A stretch of 35,881 nucleotides of DNA from an uncultured Roseovarius sp. (lineage in GTDB: Bacteria; Pseudomonadota; Alphaproteobacteria; Rhodobacterales; Rhodobacteraceae): the NCBI RefSeq assembly GCF_913057115.1, contig NZ_CAJXNN010000036.1, positions 1-35,881 of the forward strand, written 5' to 3'. A program made the position numbers and the translations under genes. The notes under the pieces were generated by a model. That model was not told where the DNA came from and searched no databases. It saw only the letters and a list, made by a program, of their open reading frames with translations. Positions 15,743 through 24,473 of the stretch are shown here, piece after piece; position 1 is the first letter of the stretch, and every line of letters starts with the position of its first letter.

Positions 15743-16084
15743 TTAGCCGTAGACCGACTCTTTGCCGAAGTGCTTGGTCAGCATGTAGTAGACCACGGCA
15801 CGGTACTTGTTGCGCTCGGAGCGGCCATAGGTTTCGATCACTTGGTTGATCGCGTCCATCAGTTGCGGACCATCGGCAAGGCCCAGCTTCTTGATGAGGA
15901 AGTTGTTCTTGACGGTTTCAAGCTCTTCGGGTTGGCCGGCGGCGACGGTCGAGGCATCCGCGTTATAGATTGCAGGACCACAGCCGATGGTCACCTTGGT
16001 CAGAAGGTCCATATCCGGCTGCATCCCGCATTTGTTGCGCAAGTCGTCAGCGTATTGTGCGATAAGGTCGTCGCGTTTGCCCAT
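15743..16084 (-). CDS. DUF2853 family protein
   Basis: A 113-residue, mainly helical soluble protein of unknown function that I assign to DUF2853. It begins MGKRDDLIAQYADDLRNKCG and ends YYMLTKHFGKESVYG, with conserved parts GPAIYNADASTVA and NNFLIKKLGL. The start was chosen because GGGAGAAAACAA precedes this ATG; a start eighteen codons upstream would add a tail (MILKHFTG...) containing a hairpin (16104-16120) more likely to be leader. It is monocistronic and convergent with icd across the shared terminator. Confidence 0.8.
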   Translation of the reverse strand: MGKRDDLIAQYADDLRNKCGMQPDMDLLTKVTIGCGPAIYNADASTVAAGQPEELETVKNNFLIKKLGLADGPQLMDAINQVIETYGRSERNKYRAVVYYMLTKHFGKESVYG

Positions 16085-16222
16085 TTGTTTTCTCCCACCA
16101 GAAACCGGCGATGTGCCGGTGAAATGTTTCAAAATCAAAGCGCCAATATGGTGCTAGAGGCACGATAGCGCCTGTTTTTGCGTGCTCAAAGGGAAATATT
16201 GGCACCACTTCCCCTATAGAGA

Positions 16223-16957
16223 TTATCGGCACAGGCCCCAGCCCGTGGCTTGTAGGTGGAAATGATCGGCATGCAGGTTGTTGTAATCCGGACCAAGCGC
16301 CAAGGGAAACCAGATACAGGCACTTTCGAAGGCATCGCGCAGGAAGGCCGATTTGGCATCTTCGCCGGGCCAGTCGCGGCGCAGGTCCACGAGGGTGCCA
16401 TCAGCAAGGCGAAAGCCCGAGACATCAATTGCATTCGCGGTGGCATGGCTGCTCATCCGGTCACTTTCACCGGCGCTGGTGCGCATTTTTCGGCAACTAT
16501 AGCTGGAATAGTGTCTGATCTCGATCACCTCCCGCCCCAAGTGGCGACGCGCGGCGGTCTGAAGGCCATGCTGTTCCCACATCGCGAGGCGCAGGGCGGT
16601 TTGGCACCGTGTCTCGAATGCCGCCAGTGTTGCATCGCCGATTGAGCTAAGGGCCAAGCGGGGCTGAATATGGCATTCTTCACTGTCGAACAGGGGTGGC
16701 ATTCGGGAGACATGCGCCACCTGCTCCAACGCAGCGAAACAGGCGTCATCGCGCCGCAACGCTGCGCGCAGTTTCCACGAGGTCAGCGCGGTGACCGGAG
16801 CATTGACCTGCAAAGGTTTGGTCGGGTTCCATTCATCCGGCAGCGGCGTTTCGGGGTGAAACAGAGCCACACCACCCCCCAAAACAGAAATCAAAACCCC
16901 CACACGCAAAACCGCCCGGCGCAGGGCCGGGCGGATGATTTTCCAGTCATAGCGCAT
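16223..16957 (-). CDS. extensin-like C-terminal domain protein (M15-like zinc peptidase fold)
   Basis: A 244-residue exported or membrane-anchored protein with one N-terminal hydrophobic segment (about 16-33) and a domain of the bacterial extensin-like family. The motif SHATANAIDVSGF (about 168-180) and NNLHADHFHLQ (about 226-236) supply a histidine-aspartate set and an HxDHxH set. These resemble the zinc site of M15 D,D-carboxypeptidases, so a cell-wall role is plausible. Several cysteines may form disulfides. It starts five bases after the ahcY stop on the same strand, so the two may be co-transcribed. Confidence 0.85.
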   Translation of the reverse strand: MRYDWKIIRPALRRAVLRVGVLISVLGGGVALFHPETPLPDEWNPTKPLQVNAPVTALTSWKLRAALRRDDACFAALEQVAHVSRMPPLFDSEECHIQPRLALSSIGDATLAAFETRCQTALRLAMWEQHGLQTAARRHLGREVIEIRHYSSYSCRKMRTSAGESDRMSSHATANAIDVSGFRLADGTLVDLRRDWPGEDAKSAFLRDAFESACIWFPLALGPDYNNLHADHFHLQATGWGLCR

Positions 16958-16962
16958 CGCAG

Positions 16963-18351
16963 TCAGTAACGATAATGCTCGGGCTTATAGGGGCCTTCGG
17001 GTTTGACGCCGATATAGGCCGCTTGTTCGGGGTCCAGCGGGGTCAGCTTCACACCAATCCGGTCAAGGTGCAGGCGCGCGACCTTTTCATCCAGATGCTT
17101 GGGCAGGATGTAGACCTCGTTCTTGTATTCCTCACCGCGCTGCCACAGTTCGATCTGCGCCAGTACCTGATTGGTGAAGCTGGCCGACATCACGAAGGAC
17201 GGGTGGCCGGTGGCGTTACCAAGGTTCAAAAGGCGGCCTTCGGACAGAAGGATGATCCGGTTGCCCGAGGGCATTTCGATCATATCCACCTGTTCCTTGA
17301 CGTTGGTCCACTTGTGGTTTTTCAGGCTGGCCACCTGAATTTCATTGTCGAAGTGGCCGATGTTGCCGACGATCGCCATATCCTTCATCTCGCGCATATG
17401 CTCGATGCGGATGACGTCTTTGTTGCCGGTGGTGGTAATGAAGATATCCGCCGAGGATACCACATCTTCCAGCAAGACCACCTCGAAACCGTCCATCGCG
17501 GCTTGCAAGGCACAAATCGGGTCAACCTCGGTCACCTTCACGCGGGCGCCGGCACCGCGCAGAGAAGCGGCGGAACCTTTGCCCACATCGCCGTAACCCA
17601 TGACCACGGCAACCTTACCGGCCATCATGGTGTCGGTGGCGCGCCGGATACCATCGACGAGGCTTTCTTTACAGCCGTACTTGTTGTCGAACTTCGACTT
17701 GGTGACACTGTCGTTCACGTTGATCGCCGGGAAGGGCAGTTGGCCATCGCGCACCAGTTGGTAAAGGCGGTTGACGCCGGTGGTGGTTTCCTCGGACACT
17801 CCCTTGATCTGATCACGGACCTTTGTGAACCAGCCGGGGCTTTCTTTCATCCGCTTGGCGATTTGCGCCTTTATGACTTCCTCTTCTTCAGAGGACGGCA
17901 CGGGGATGATATCCTCACCCGCTTCGGCACGCGCGCCCAGCAGGATGTAAAGCGTGGCGTCGCCACCATCGTCGAGGATCATGTTGGGACCATCGTCGAA
18001 CAGGAAGGATTTATCCAAGTAATCCCAATGCTCTTCCAGCGTCTGACCCTTGATCGCGAAAACCGGCGTGCCGCCCGCGGCGATCGCCGCCGCCGCGTGG
18101 TCCTGCGTGGAGAAAATGTTGCACGACGCCCAGCGCACATCGGCGCCCAGCGCTGTCAGCGTTTCGATCAAAACGGCGGTCTGTATCGTCATGTGGAGCG
18201 AGCCGACGATGCGCGCGCCTTTCAGGGGCTGTTCGGCGCCGTATTCTTCGCGCAGAGCCATCAGGCCCGGCATTTCGGTTTCGGCGATATCCAATTCCTT
18301 GCGGCCATAGTCCGCAAGCGCGATGTCTTTAACGATATAGTCCTGTGCCAT
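16963..18351 (-). CDS. ahcY: S-adenosylhomocysteine hydrolase
   Basis: Hydrolyses S-adenosylhomocysteine to adenosine and homocysteine, relieving product inhibition of methyltransferases. The 462 residues match the alphaproteobacterial length and include the insertion around 140-180. Substrate-site segments such as [16 protein letters not shown] (about 50-65) and [13 protein letters not shown] (about 211-223) are intact. The NAD motif [10 protein letters not shown] is at 252-261, and the chain ends KPEHYRY. The ATG of [10 protein letters not shown] has AAGGAG upstream; an earlier start fifteen codons up lacks this. It is divergent from the HD-domain gene. Confidence 0.97.
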   Translation of the reverse strand: MAQDYIVKDIALADYGRKELDIAETEMPGLMALREEYGAEQPLKGARIVGSLHMTIQTAVLIETLTALGADVRWASCNIFSTQDHAAAAIAAGGTPVFAIKGQTLEEHWDYLDKSFLFDDGPNMILDDGGDATLYILLGARAEAGEDIIPVPSSEEEEVIKAQIAKRMKESPGWFTKVRDQIKGVSEETTTGVNRLYQLVRDGQLPFPAINVNDSVTKSKFDNKYGCKESLVDGIRRATDTMMAGKVAVVMGYGDVGKGSAASLRGAGARVKVTEVDPICALQAAMDGFEVVLLEDVVSSADIFITTTGNKDVIRIEHMREMKDMAIVGNIGHFDNEIQVASLKNHKWTNVKEQVDMIEMPSGNRIILLSEGRLLNLGNATGHPSFVMSASFTNQVLAQIELWQRGEEYKNEVYILPKHLDEKVARLHLDRIGVKLTPLDPEQAAYIGVKPEGPYKPEHYRY

Positions 18352-18458
18352 CCGGGTGGCTCCTTGCAATCTGTAATCTTGCCGTGCAGATAGCACCGGT
18401 CAGTTCCTTCGGCAACGCCAGAGCCGCACAAGTGATGCGGCGCGACAAAGAGGCCACG

Positions 18459-19052
18459 ATGAAACAACCCCGTGCATGGCAGAAGATGCTGTCCGGCAGG
18501 CGGCTTGATCTGCTCGACCCGACCCCGGTGGATATCGAGATCGAGGATATCGCTCATGGCCTGAGCTTCGTTGCGCGCTGGAATGGGCAGACCGTCGGGG
18601 ACTATGCCTATTCGGTTGCCGAGCATTCACTCTTGGTGGAGCGGCTGTTCACGCGACTCAACCCCAGAATTGACGCCAAGTGGAAGCTGGCCGCGCTTTT
18701 GCACGATGCCCCGGAGTACGTAATCGGCGATATGATCAGCCCGGTGAAAGCCGCCGTTGGCCCGGGGTATGACGAGTTGGATAAACGCCTGACGGCGGCG
18801 ATTCACATCCGCTTTGGCCTGCCTGCGGTGATCCCGATGCAGATCAAGAAACAGATCAAGAAGGCAGACAAGATCAGCGCTTGGATGGAGGCCACGCAGA
18901 TCGCCGGGTTTTCCACCGCTGAGGCCGACAAGTTCTTTGGCCGTCCGGTGGCCGATGTTATCCAGGGCTTGCAAATCGTCCTGCGCCCACCGCTGGAGAC
19001 ACGCCGCGATTACGTGACGCGCCATAACGTTCTGCTGGAGGAGATCAGGTGA
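18459..19052 (+). CDS. HD-domain phosphohydrolase (YfbR/YfdR-like)
   Basis: A 197-residue HD superfamily protein. The metal site is H56 in YSVAEHSLLVERL and H82-D83 in LLHDAPEYVIGDMISPVK, with a further aspartate in the helical second half (KKADKISAWMEA). This matches small HD nucleotidases of the YfbR/YfdR type that dephosphorylate nucleoside monophosphates; the substrate here is unknown. The ATG follows AAAGAGG. The stop overlaps the GTG start of the acetyltransferase gene by four bases, so the two are probably coupled. Confidence 0.8.
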   Translation: MKQPRAWQKMLSGRRLDLLDPTPVDIEIEDIAHGLSFVARWNGQTVGDYAYSVAEHSLLVERLFTRLNPRIDAKWKLAALLHDAPEYVIGDMISPVKAAVGPGYDELDKRLTAAIHIRFGLPAVIPMQIKKQIKKADKISAWMEATQIAGFSTAEADKFFGRPVADVIQGLQIVLRPPLETRRDYVTRHNVLLEEIR

Positions 19053-19534
19053 TTCACATCCGACCGGCCGGGCCGATGGATGCCCGCCAGATGGCCGAAT
19101 TGCTCAATGCCATTATCCGCAAGGGCGGCACCACCGCCTTTACCAACGAGATCACACGCGGCACAGTTGTCGAATGGCTCGAAACAGCTCCCGCCAGGTC
19201 CATCTGGCATGTGGCCGAGGATGAGGCGGGCCAGCTTCTGGGTTTTCAATACGCCAAACCGCACCCCAATCTGCCGCCGGAGACCTGCGATATCGCAACC
19301 TTCGTCAAGCTGGGCACAACTGGCCTTGGTATTGGTTCGAAACTCTTCGAGACCACTAAAAGCGCCGCCCACGCGCTGGGCTACAAATGGATCAACGCGA
19401 CGATCCGCGCCGATAACGCCGGGGGGCTGGCCTATTACCAAAGCCGCGGATTCGAGGATTACGACCGCCTGCCCAACCAAACCCTTGCCAATGGTCAGGT
19501 TGTCGACAAGATTTCGAAACGCTTCGATCTCTGA
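19049..19534 (+). CDS. GNAT family N-acetyltransferase
   Basis: A 161-residue acetyl-CoA-dependent acetyltransferase. It shows the N-terminal strand IHIRPAGPMDARQMAELLNAI, the acetyl-CoA loop TTGLGIGSKLFETTK (about 90-105), then WINATIRADNAGGLAYYQSRGFEDYD, the usual GNAT end. The start is GTG, chosen because the four-base overlap with the HD gene stop fixes the frame and the protein begins with the family strand. The substrate is unknown; the best family resemblance is to phosphinothricin-type or L-amino-acid acetyltransferases, and this is only a guess. Confidence 0.85.
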   Translation: MIHIRPAGPMDARQMAELLNAIIRKGGTTAFTNEITRGTVVEWLETAPARSIWHVAEDEAGQLLGFQYAKPHPNLPPETCDIATFVKLGTTGLGIGSKLFETTKSAAHALGYKWINATIRADNAGGLAYYQSRGFEDYDRLPNQTLANGQVVDKISKRFDL

Positions 19535-19610
19535 AGCGCATCGCTTTTCATCTTTCCCAAAATACTCCCGCCGGAGGCATCCAACAGGTGCAAAAAGCGC
19601 GAAGGTTTGA
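19535..19610. repeat. short convergent gap with a Rhodobacteraceae-type intergenic motif
   Basis: The gap between the convergent acetyltransferase and regA genes contains CCCAAAATACTCCCGCCGGA near 19557-19576, with a small CTCC/GGAG stem. Motifs of this form recur between genes in Rhodobacteraceae as far as I recall. It occurs once in this window, so repeat status rests on general knowledge. Confidence 0.3.
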
Positions 19611-20162
19611 TTAACGCGGGCTGCGCTTTGCCAGAATCCGTTGCAGCGTACGGCGATGCATGTTCAACCGACGCGCGGTTTCAGAGACATTGCGATCACA
19701 CAGCTCATAAACCCGCTGAATATGCTCCCAGCGCACGCGGTCCGCGCTCATCGGGTTTTCTGGCGGTGGCGGCAGGTCTTCGCCCTTGGCCAAAAGCGCA
19801 CTGGTGATGTCGGTCGCATCGGCGGGTTTCGACAGGTAATCGGTGGCCCCGATCTTGACGGCAGCGACGGCGGTGGCAATCGCGCCATAGCCCGTGAGAA
19901 CCACGATGCGGCTGTCGGGGCGTTTCTCGCGGATCACCTCGACCACATCCAGACCATTGCCATCCTCAAGCCGCAGGTCGCACACCGCATAGGCGGGCGG
20001 TCGGGCCGTGGCAATTGCAGTTCCCGCGGCAACGGACCCCGCGGTTTCCACCTCAAAGCCGCGCTTTTCCATGGCCTTGGCCAGACGCCGCAGAAACGGC
20101 TCATCATCATCGACGAGAAGAAGCGAGCGATCCTCACCAAGATCGTGCAAATTATCGGACAT
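19611..20162 (-). CDS. regA: RegA/PrrA/ActR response regulator
   Basis: Redox-responsive two-component regulator that in relatives controls photosynthesis, respiration, carbon fixation and nitrogen-oxide genes. The 183 residues carry a receiver domain with acidic pocket VDDD (17-20), phospho-acceptor D62 in CDLRLEDGNG, T90 and K112. A proline-rich linker GEDLPPPPENP follows, then a Fis-type helix-turn-helix (NVSETARRLNMHRRTLQRIL, about 158-177) with the very conserved RegA family sequence. It is on the strand opposite regB and downstream of senC, the classical locus layout. Confidence 0.95.
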   Translation of the reverse strand: MSDNLHDLGEDRSLLLVDDDEPFLRRLAKAMEKRGFEVETAGSVAAGTAIATARPPAYAVCDLRLEDGNGLDVVEVIREKRPDSRIVVLTGYGAIATAVAAVKIGATDYLSKPADATDITSALLAKGEDLPPPPENPMSADRVRWEHIQRVYELCDRNVSETARRLNMHRRTLQRILAKRSPR

Positions 20163-20246
20163 TCAGCCGCTCCTCCCGTTCGCGCTCACCTACACTCAAA
20201 GTAGTTCTAGCCTGCGTTTCGGGGTGCGTCAAACGAACGCGGCGCT

Positions 20247-20876
20247 TTACATGGCATCGAGGAAACATTGAACCTTGTCAGCCATTTGTTCAGGGCTGAG
20301 CGTCCGTTGGAAGAACTCGACAAAACCATGCTCGGGCAAGGTCAGGTAGGTCATGGTGGTGTGGTCCACGAGGTAATATTCCTCGGCCCCTTCGGCAGGC
20401 GCTTGTTTTTCGTAAAAGGTCCGATAGGCGCGGCTGGCAGCCTTGACCTGTTCCTCGGTTCCGGTCAAGCCCAGCATCCGGGGATGCAGATTATCGGTGA
20501 ATTCGGCCATGACCTCGGGCGTGTCGCGGGCCGGGTCGACCGAGATGAACACCGGTTTCACGATCTCGCCACGCTCTTCGAGAATCCTGATGGCCTCTGC
20601 GTTGCGGTAATTGTCCAGTGGGCAGACATCCGGGCAGAAGGTATAGCCGAAATAGATCAGCGAGGGTTTGTCGATCACATCGGCATCGGTGACGGTTTCG
20701 CCGGTTTCGCTGACCAAGGTGAACGGGCCACCGATCTGCGATGTGCCACCGGCCACCTTGCCAGTGCGACATTGGGCGAATTGGTCGTCCGGTGCGCTGC
20801 CGATGGTCATGTAATAGACACCGCCCAACAGGCCCAGAATGGCCACCACAGCCGCAATCGCATAGGTCCGCGTCAT
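20247..20876 (-). CDS. senC: SenC/PrrC, Sco1-type copper chaperone
   Basis: Membrane-anchored thioredoxin-fold protein of the Sco1/SenC/PrrC family, which delivers copper to heme-copper oxidases and modulates RegB/PrrB signalling in Rhodobacter. The 209 residues have one N-terminal helix (about 5-24). The copper-binding CPDVC is at 81-85, with a distant H172 in VDHTTMTYL, the third ligand. The start MTRTYAIAAV was chosen over an upstream ATG, which would add a polar tail before the helix. It lies between regB and regA, as in R. capsulatus regB-senC-regA. Confidence 0.93.
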   Translation of the reverse strand: MTRTYAIAAVVAILGLLGGVYYMTIGSAPDDQFAQCRTGKVAGGTSQIGGPFTLVSETGETVTDADVIDKPSLIYFGYTFCPDVCPLDNYRNAEAIRILEERGEIVKPVFISVDPARDTPEVMAEFTDNLHPRMLGLTGTEEQVKAASRAYRTFYEKQAPAEGAEEYYLVDHTTMTYLTLPEHGFVEFFQRTLSPEQMADKVQCFLDAM

Positions 20877-20967
20877 CTCAATTCCCTTTGTGAAGCTAGG
20901 CAAGCCGCCCATCGTATGGCACATCTAACATCGGATGCCCAAGTTGCAACGGGGCGGAAAGGCGCAG

Positions 20968-22356
20968 ATGTCCGACTCTTCGATGGATATGTTCAAATCT
21001 CCCAGCCGGGGAAGCTGGATCAGGTTGCGCACGCTGATCCTATTGCGCTGGTGGGCGATTTTCGGGCAGGTGACCGCGCTGATCGTGGCGCAGCGGCTTT
21101 ACAACCTCAATCTGGAGATCGGGTTGTGTTATCTGGCGGTGGGCGTGGCGGTGACGTCGAATCTTGTCGCGTCATTCATCTATCCAGAAAACAAGCGCCT
21201 GTCCGAGACCGAAACGCTTTTGGTCGTGTTGTTCGACATGCTGCAACTGGGGTTGATGCTTTATCTTACTGGCGGCCTCAACAATCCGTTTTCGATCCTC
21301 ATTGTGGGGCCGGTGATTGTCTCGGCCTCGGCGTTGTCGTCACGTTCGACCATGTTCCTTGGGTTAACGGCAATCTTGATCGTGTCGTTGTTGACCCAGC
21401 TTTACTTGCCCCTGCGCACCGAGCAGGGGTTTATCCTGCGGGTGCCGCAGATCTTCATCTTCGGCAATTGGGCGGCGATCGTCATCGCCGTGGTGTTCTT
21501 GGGGGTTTATTCACGCTGGATCGTATCCGAGATGCATTCAATGTCGGATGCCCTGCAAGCCACGCAGATGGCCTTGGCCCGTGAACAGAAATTGACCGAC
21601 CTTGGCGGTGTGGTGGCGGCGGCGGCGCATGAGCTTGGCACGCCTTTGGCCACGATCAAGCTGACCAGTTCGGAACTGGCCGAGGATTTGGCCGATAGTG
21701 ATGATCTGCGCGAAGATGCGCTTTTAATCCGCGAACAGGCGGACCGCTGCCGCGATATCCTGCGGTCGATGGGCCGGGCGGGCAAAAGCGACCAGATGTT
21801 GCGCCGTGCGCCGCTGACCGCCGTAGTCGAGGAAGCCGCAGAACCGCATGTCGAACGCGGCAAGGTCATCCTTTTCGAGCACGGCAGCGAAAGCACTGGT
21901 GAGCCGCCCACTGTCCTGCGCCGCCCCGATGTGATTCATGGGCTACGCAATCTGGTTCAGAACGCGGTGGACTTCGCGCAAGAGAAGGTCTGGGTCGAAA
22001 GCCGTTGGACCGAAGACCGTATCGTCATTCGGATCATGGATGACGGGCGGGGGTACCCGCCGCATGTCCTGAACCGGATCGGCGACCCTTTTGTGCGTCG
22101 CCGCAGCAGCCCACCGGATGCCCGCCGCCCGGAATACGAGGGGATGGGCCTTGGCCTGTTCATTGCCAAGACGCTTTTGGAACGCTCGGGCGCGGACCTG
22201 AGCTTTGCCAATGGGTCGGACAGTTTCAAACGTCAATCGGCCCTGGCCGAGCGGACCGGCGCTTTTGTCGAGGTCAGTTGGCCCCGCGCGCGTATGGAGG
22301 CCGAGCCGCGTAGCGACCGCGCGCCGATGGGCGAGAACGAGCAAATCCGGCAGTAG
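20968..22356 (+). CDS. regB: RegB/PrrB/ActS redox sensor histidine kinase
   Basis: Membrane sensor kinase that phosphorylates RegA under reducing, low-oxygen conditions. The 462 residues have six predicted membrane helices in 20-185. The quinone-site motif GGLNNPF is at 102-108. The phospho-accepting H221 lies in AAAAHELGTPLATI, and the redox-active cysteine is C261 in ADRCRDILRSMGR, equivalent to Cys265 of R. capsulatus. An ATPase domain follows (NLVQNAVDFA, DDGRGYP, GMGLGLFIAKTLLERSG). The ATG after GGAAAGG was chosen; an earlier start eleven codons up is possible. It diverges from senC-regA over 91 bases. Confidence 0.95.
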   Translation: MSDSSMDMFKSPSRGSWIRLRTLILLRWWAIFGQVTALIVAQRLYNLNLEIGLCYLAVGVAVTSNLVASFIYPENKRLSETETLLVVLFDMLQLGLMLYLTGGLNNPFSILIVGPVIVSASALSSRSTMFLGLTAILIVSLLTQLYLPLRTEQGFILRVPQIFIFGNWAAIVIAVVFLGVYSRWIVSEMHSMSDALQATQMALAREQKLTDLGGVVAAAAHELGTPLATIKLTSSELAEDLADSDDLREDALLIREQADRCRDILRSMGRAGKSDQMLRRAPLTAVVEEAAEPHVERGKVILFEHGSESTGEPPTVLRRPDVIHGLRNLVQNAVDFAQEKVWVESRWTEDRIVIRIMDDGRGYPPHVLNRIGDPFVRRRSSPPDARRPEYEGMGLGLFIAKTLLERSGADLSFANGSDSFKRQSALAERTGAFVEVSWPRARMEAEPRSDRAPMGENEQIRQ

Positions 22357-22444
22357 CGCACCACGCGCATTAATCAGCGATTAACCAAGGATTAACCAAG
22401 ATAGGAGCACTCTTCCCCCAAGGGCCGTCGCCAAGGGGAGTATC

Positions 22445-23950
22445 ATGGACGTCGTGACACCGCTTTATATCCTGATCCTCATGGGCGCGGCGTCGATTGT
22501 GGCGCTTTTCGTTCTCTGGGTTTCGGGGCTTTTCCTGTCCAGACCCTCGGACCACGCAATACAAGGTCAAGCCTTGCCAAGTGACGCATTCTTTCTGTTT
22601 CAGGACGACAGGTTGGCTGACATGGATATCGGCGCCGATGGCTCAATGGAAGATTTGCAAAGCTGGGAGGGCTTTCGAACAGCGATCGGGGCGCAGTTTC
22701 CGGATTTGCCCAACTCCCTTGCCGACCTGCCGGAAGATTTGGAGGTGCGCCTTCCGGCCATTGGCGCAGCACAGGGGGCCCGCCTCATATGCCACCGCCA
22801 AGGGGCAACGACCCGCCTTCGCTTGACCTTGGAGAACGCGCCGACGGCTTGGGACATCCTGAACAATGCCACGGCGCATCATCACCGCACAAACCTGATC
22901 AAGGCGTTGCACGACGCGCCCAATGCGGTTTGTGTCACCGATAGCGCCGGACGCGCAACATGGCACAACCCCGAATGGGCTTCGCTTCCCTCAGTGGTCG
23001 CCAATATCGCCATGGAAGAGAGCGGCGCAGACGAGAGCAATGCCGTGCCTGCCAGACGGATCACCGACCCTGATACAAGCCGCGCGTTCGAGCTGCGCAT
23101 CGCAGCGCATGACACCGGCAGCTCGCTTTTCGTGTCCGAGATCACAGGCTTGGTAAGGGCAGAAAACGCCCAACGCAAATTCGTTCAGACGCTGACCAAG
23201 ACCTTTGCCAACCTGACCACCGGCCTTGCCGTCTTCGACCGCAATCAGGAATTGGCCCTGTTCAACCCGGCGCTTCTGGAGCTGACCGCCTTGCCCGCCC
23301 CCTTCCTGACGGCGCGCCCGCATGTCATGAGCTTTTTCGACAGCTTGCGCGACCGGCAAGTGATGCCCGAACCGCGCAACTATGCCAAGTGGCGAAAGCA
23401 TATCCTCGACATGATCGAAAGCGCCTCCGACGGGCTGTATCAGGAAAACTGGGCACTGCCCTCGGGCCTGACCTATCGGATCACGGGGCGGCCGCACCCC
23501 GACGGCGCGGTTGCCTTCCTGATTGAAGACATCACTGACGAGATGTCGATCAAACGGCGGTTCCGCGCACAATTGGATTTGCGGCAACTGGTGCTGGATG
23601 AAATGGACGATGCCATCACCGTCTTCGATTCCCGGAATCTCCTGATGTTCTGCAATCAGCGCTGTGCCGATCTTTTGGGGATCGACCCCGACAGCAGTTT
23701 CGCCGATTTCAGCGTCGCCGATATTATCAAGGCCTATACCGACACCCCGCTTGGTCACGCCGATTGGGGCGAGGTCGAAGCGCGACTTGCCTCGGACATG
23801 GGTGGCATGAAGGAAAAGTTTCTTCTTCGGGGGTCTGCAGGGCAAGTCATCGAATGCCGCGTGAGGTCGCTTTCGGGGGGCACGAAAATGCTGCAAGTTC
23901 GGCCAATGGCCACTTCAACAGAGCCGAGCCGCACGGCCGAACGCGCCTGA
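22445..23950 (+). CDS. membrane-anchored multi-PAS protein without kinase domain
   Basis: A 501-residue protein with one N-terminal helix (about 6-31) and at least two PAS-like regions, about 150-240 (ALHDAPNAVCVTDSAGRATWHNPEW) and 385-470 (DEMDDAITVFDSRNLLMFCNQRCADLLG). A PAS-7-like segment lies in between (NLTTGLAVFDRNQELALFNPALLEL, about 260-285). No histidine kinase, GGDEF or EAL region follows, as the chain ends shortly after the last PAS region. It lies 88 bases downstream of regB on the same strand, across a gap with a repeated GATTAACCA. A signalling scaffold role near RegB or polar localisation, as for DivL-like PAS proteins, is possible but unshown. Confidence 0.82.
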   Translation: MDVVTPLYILILMGAASIVALFVLWVSGLFLSRPSDHAIQGQALPSDAFFLFQDDRLADMDIGADGSMEDLQSWEGFRTAIGAQFPDLPNSLADLPEDLEVRLPAIGAAQGARLICHRQGATTRLRLTLENAPTAWDILNNATAHHHRTNLIKALHDAPNAVCVTDSAGRATWHNPEWASLPSVVANIAMEESGADESNAVPARRITDPDTSRAFELRIAAHDTGSSLFVSEITGLVRAENAQRKFVQTLTKTFANLTTGLAVFDRNQELALFNPALLELTALPAPFLTARPHVMSFFDSLRDRQVMPEPRNYAKWRKHILDMIESASDGLYQENWALPSGLTYRITGRPHPDGAVAFLIEDITDEMSIKRRFRAQLDLRQLVLDEMDDAITVFDSRNLLMFCNQRCADLLGIDPDSSFADFSVADIIKAYTDTPLGHADWGEVEARLASDMGGMKEKFLLRGSAGQVIECRVRSLSGGTKMLQVRPMATSTEPSRTAERA

Positions 23951-23990
23951 TCCCACTTGCAGGCGGCGAAGGCGCGTGTAGTGTCGCGTC

Positions 23991-24473
23991 ATGTCCCGCC
24001 AAACTGCCCGGATCACGACCGAAAGCCCCGAAGAAACCTGTGCCCTGGCGCGGGTCTTGGGCCCGCGTTTGGCCCCCGGTGACGTTCTGCTCCTGAACGG
24101 TGAGGTGGGGGCCGGCAAAACTCATTTCGCGCGGTGCCTTATTCAGGGGCTTTTGGACGAACCTGAGGATGTCCCCTCGCCGACCTATACCTTGGTCCAG
24201 AACTATCCGGGGCCTGCGGGCGAAATATGGCACGCCGATCTCTACCGCTTGACCGATACGAGCGAGATTGAAGAACTGGGCCTTGTCGACGCCTTCGAAA
24301 CCGCGATCTGCCTTGTCGAATGGCCCGACCGATTGGGCGAGTTGACGCCGCCCGCCGCGCTATCCCTGACACTGGAAGCGCCGGCGGGGGATGACAGCCG
24401 TGTCCTGATCTTCGAGTGGTTGGACCCTGCATGGACACCCCGCGTGAAGGAGCTCGCCGATGTCGGATCGTGA
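23991..24473 (+). CDS. tsaE: TsaE, tRNA N6-threonylcarbamoyladenosine synthesis ATPase
   Basis: ATPase of the bacterial TsaBDE complex that forms t6A37 in tRNAs reading ANN codons. The 160 residues include Walker A GEVGAGKT at 37-44, the family signature PSPTYTLVQNY (about 62-72) and IWHADLYRL with an aspartate for Mg2+ binding, plus EELGLVDAF and LVEWPDRLGEL. It opens a tight plus-strand operon; its stop overlaps amgK by 14 bases. This arrangement next to a sugar kinase is common in Alphaproteobacteria. Confidence 0.93.
   Translation: MSRQTARITTESPEETCALARVLGPRLAPGDVLLLNGEVGAGKTHFARCLIQGLLDEPEDVPSPTYTLVQNYPGPAGEIWHADLYRLTDTSEIEELGLVDAFETAICLVEWPDRLGELTPPAALSLTLEAPAGDDSRVLIFEWLDPAWTPRVKELADVGS

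Noticed and set aside
16975..18393. 472-codon plus-strand open frame
   Set aside because: Mirror of ahcY; histidine- and glycine-rich translation without domains.
18352..18458. Possible S-adenosylmethionine or S-adenosylhomocysteine riboswitch before ahcY
   Set aside because: Only a four-base GTGC/GCAC stem and a GCAA/TTGC stem are visible on the minus strand; I do not find the conserved cores of the SAH, SAM-II or SAM/SAH classes. A covariance-model search would settle it.
20268..21584. 438-codon plus-strand open frame over senC and the start of regB
   Set aside because: Antisense to senC and out of frame with regB; no domain seen.
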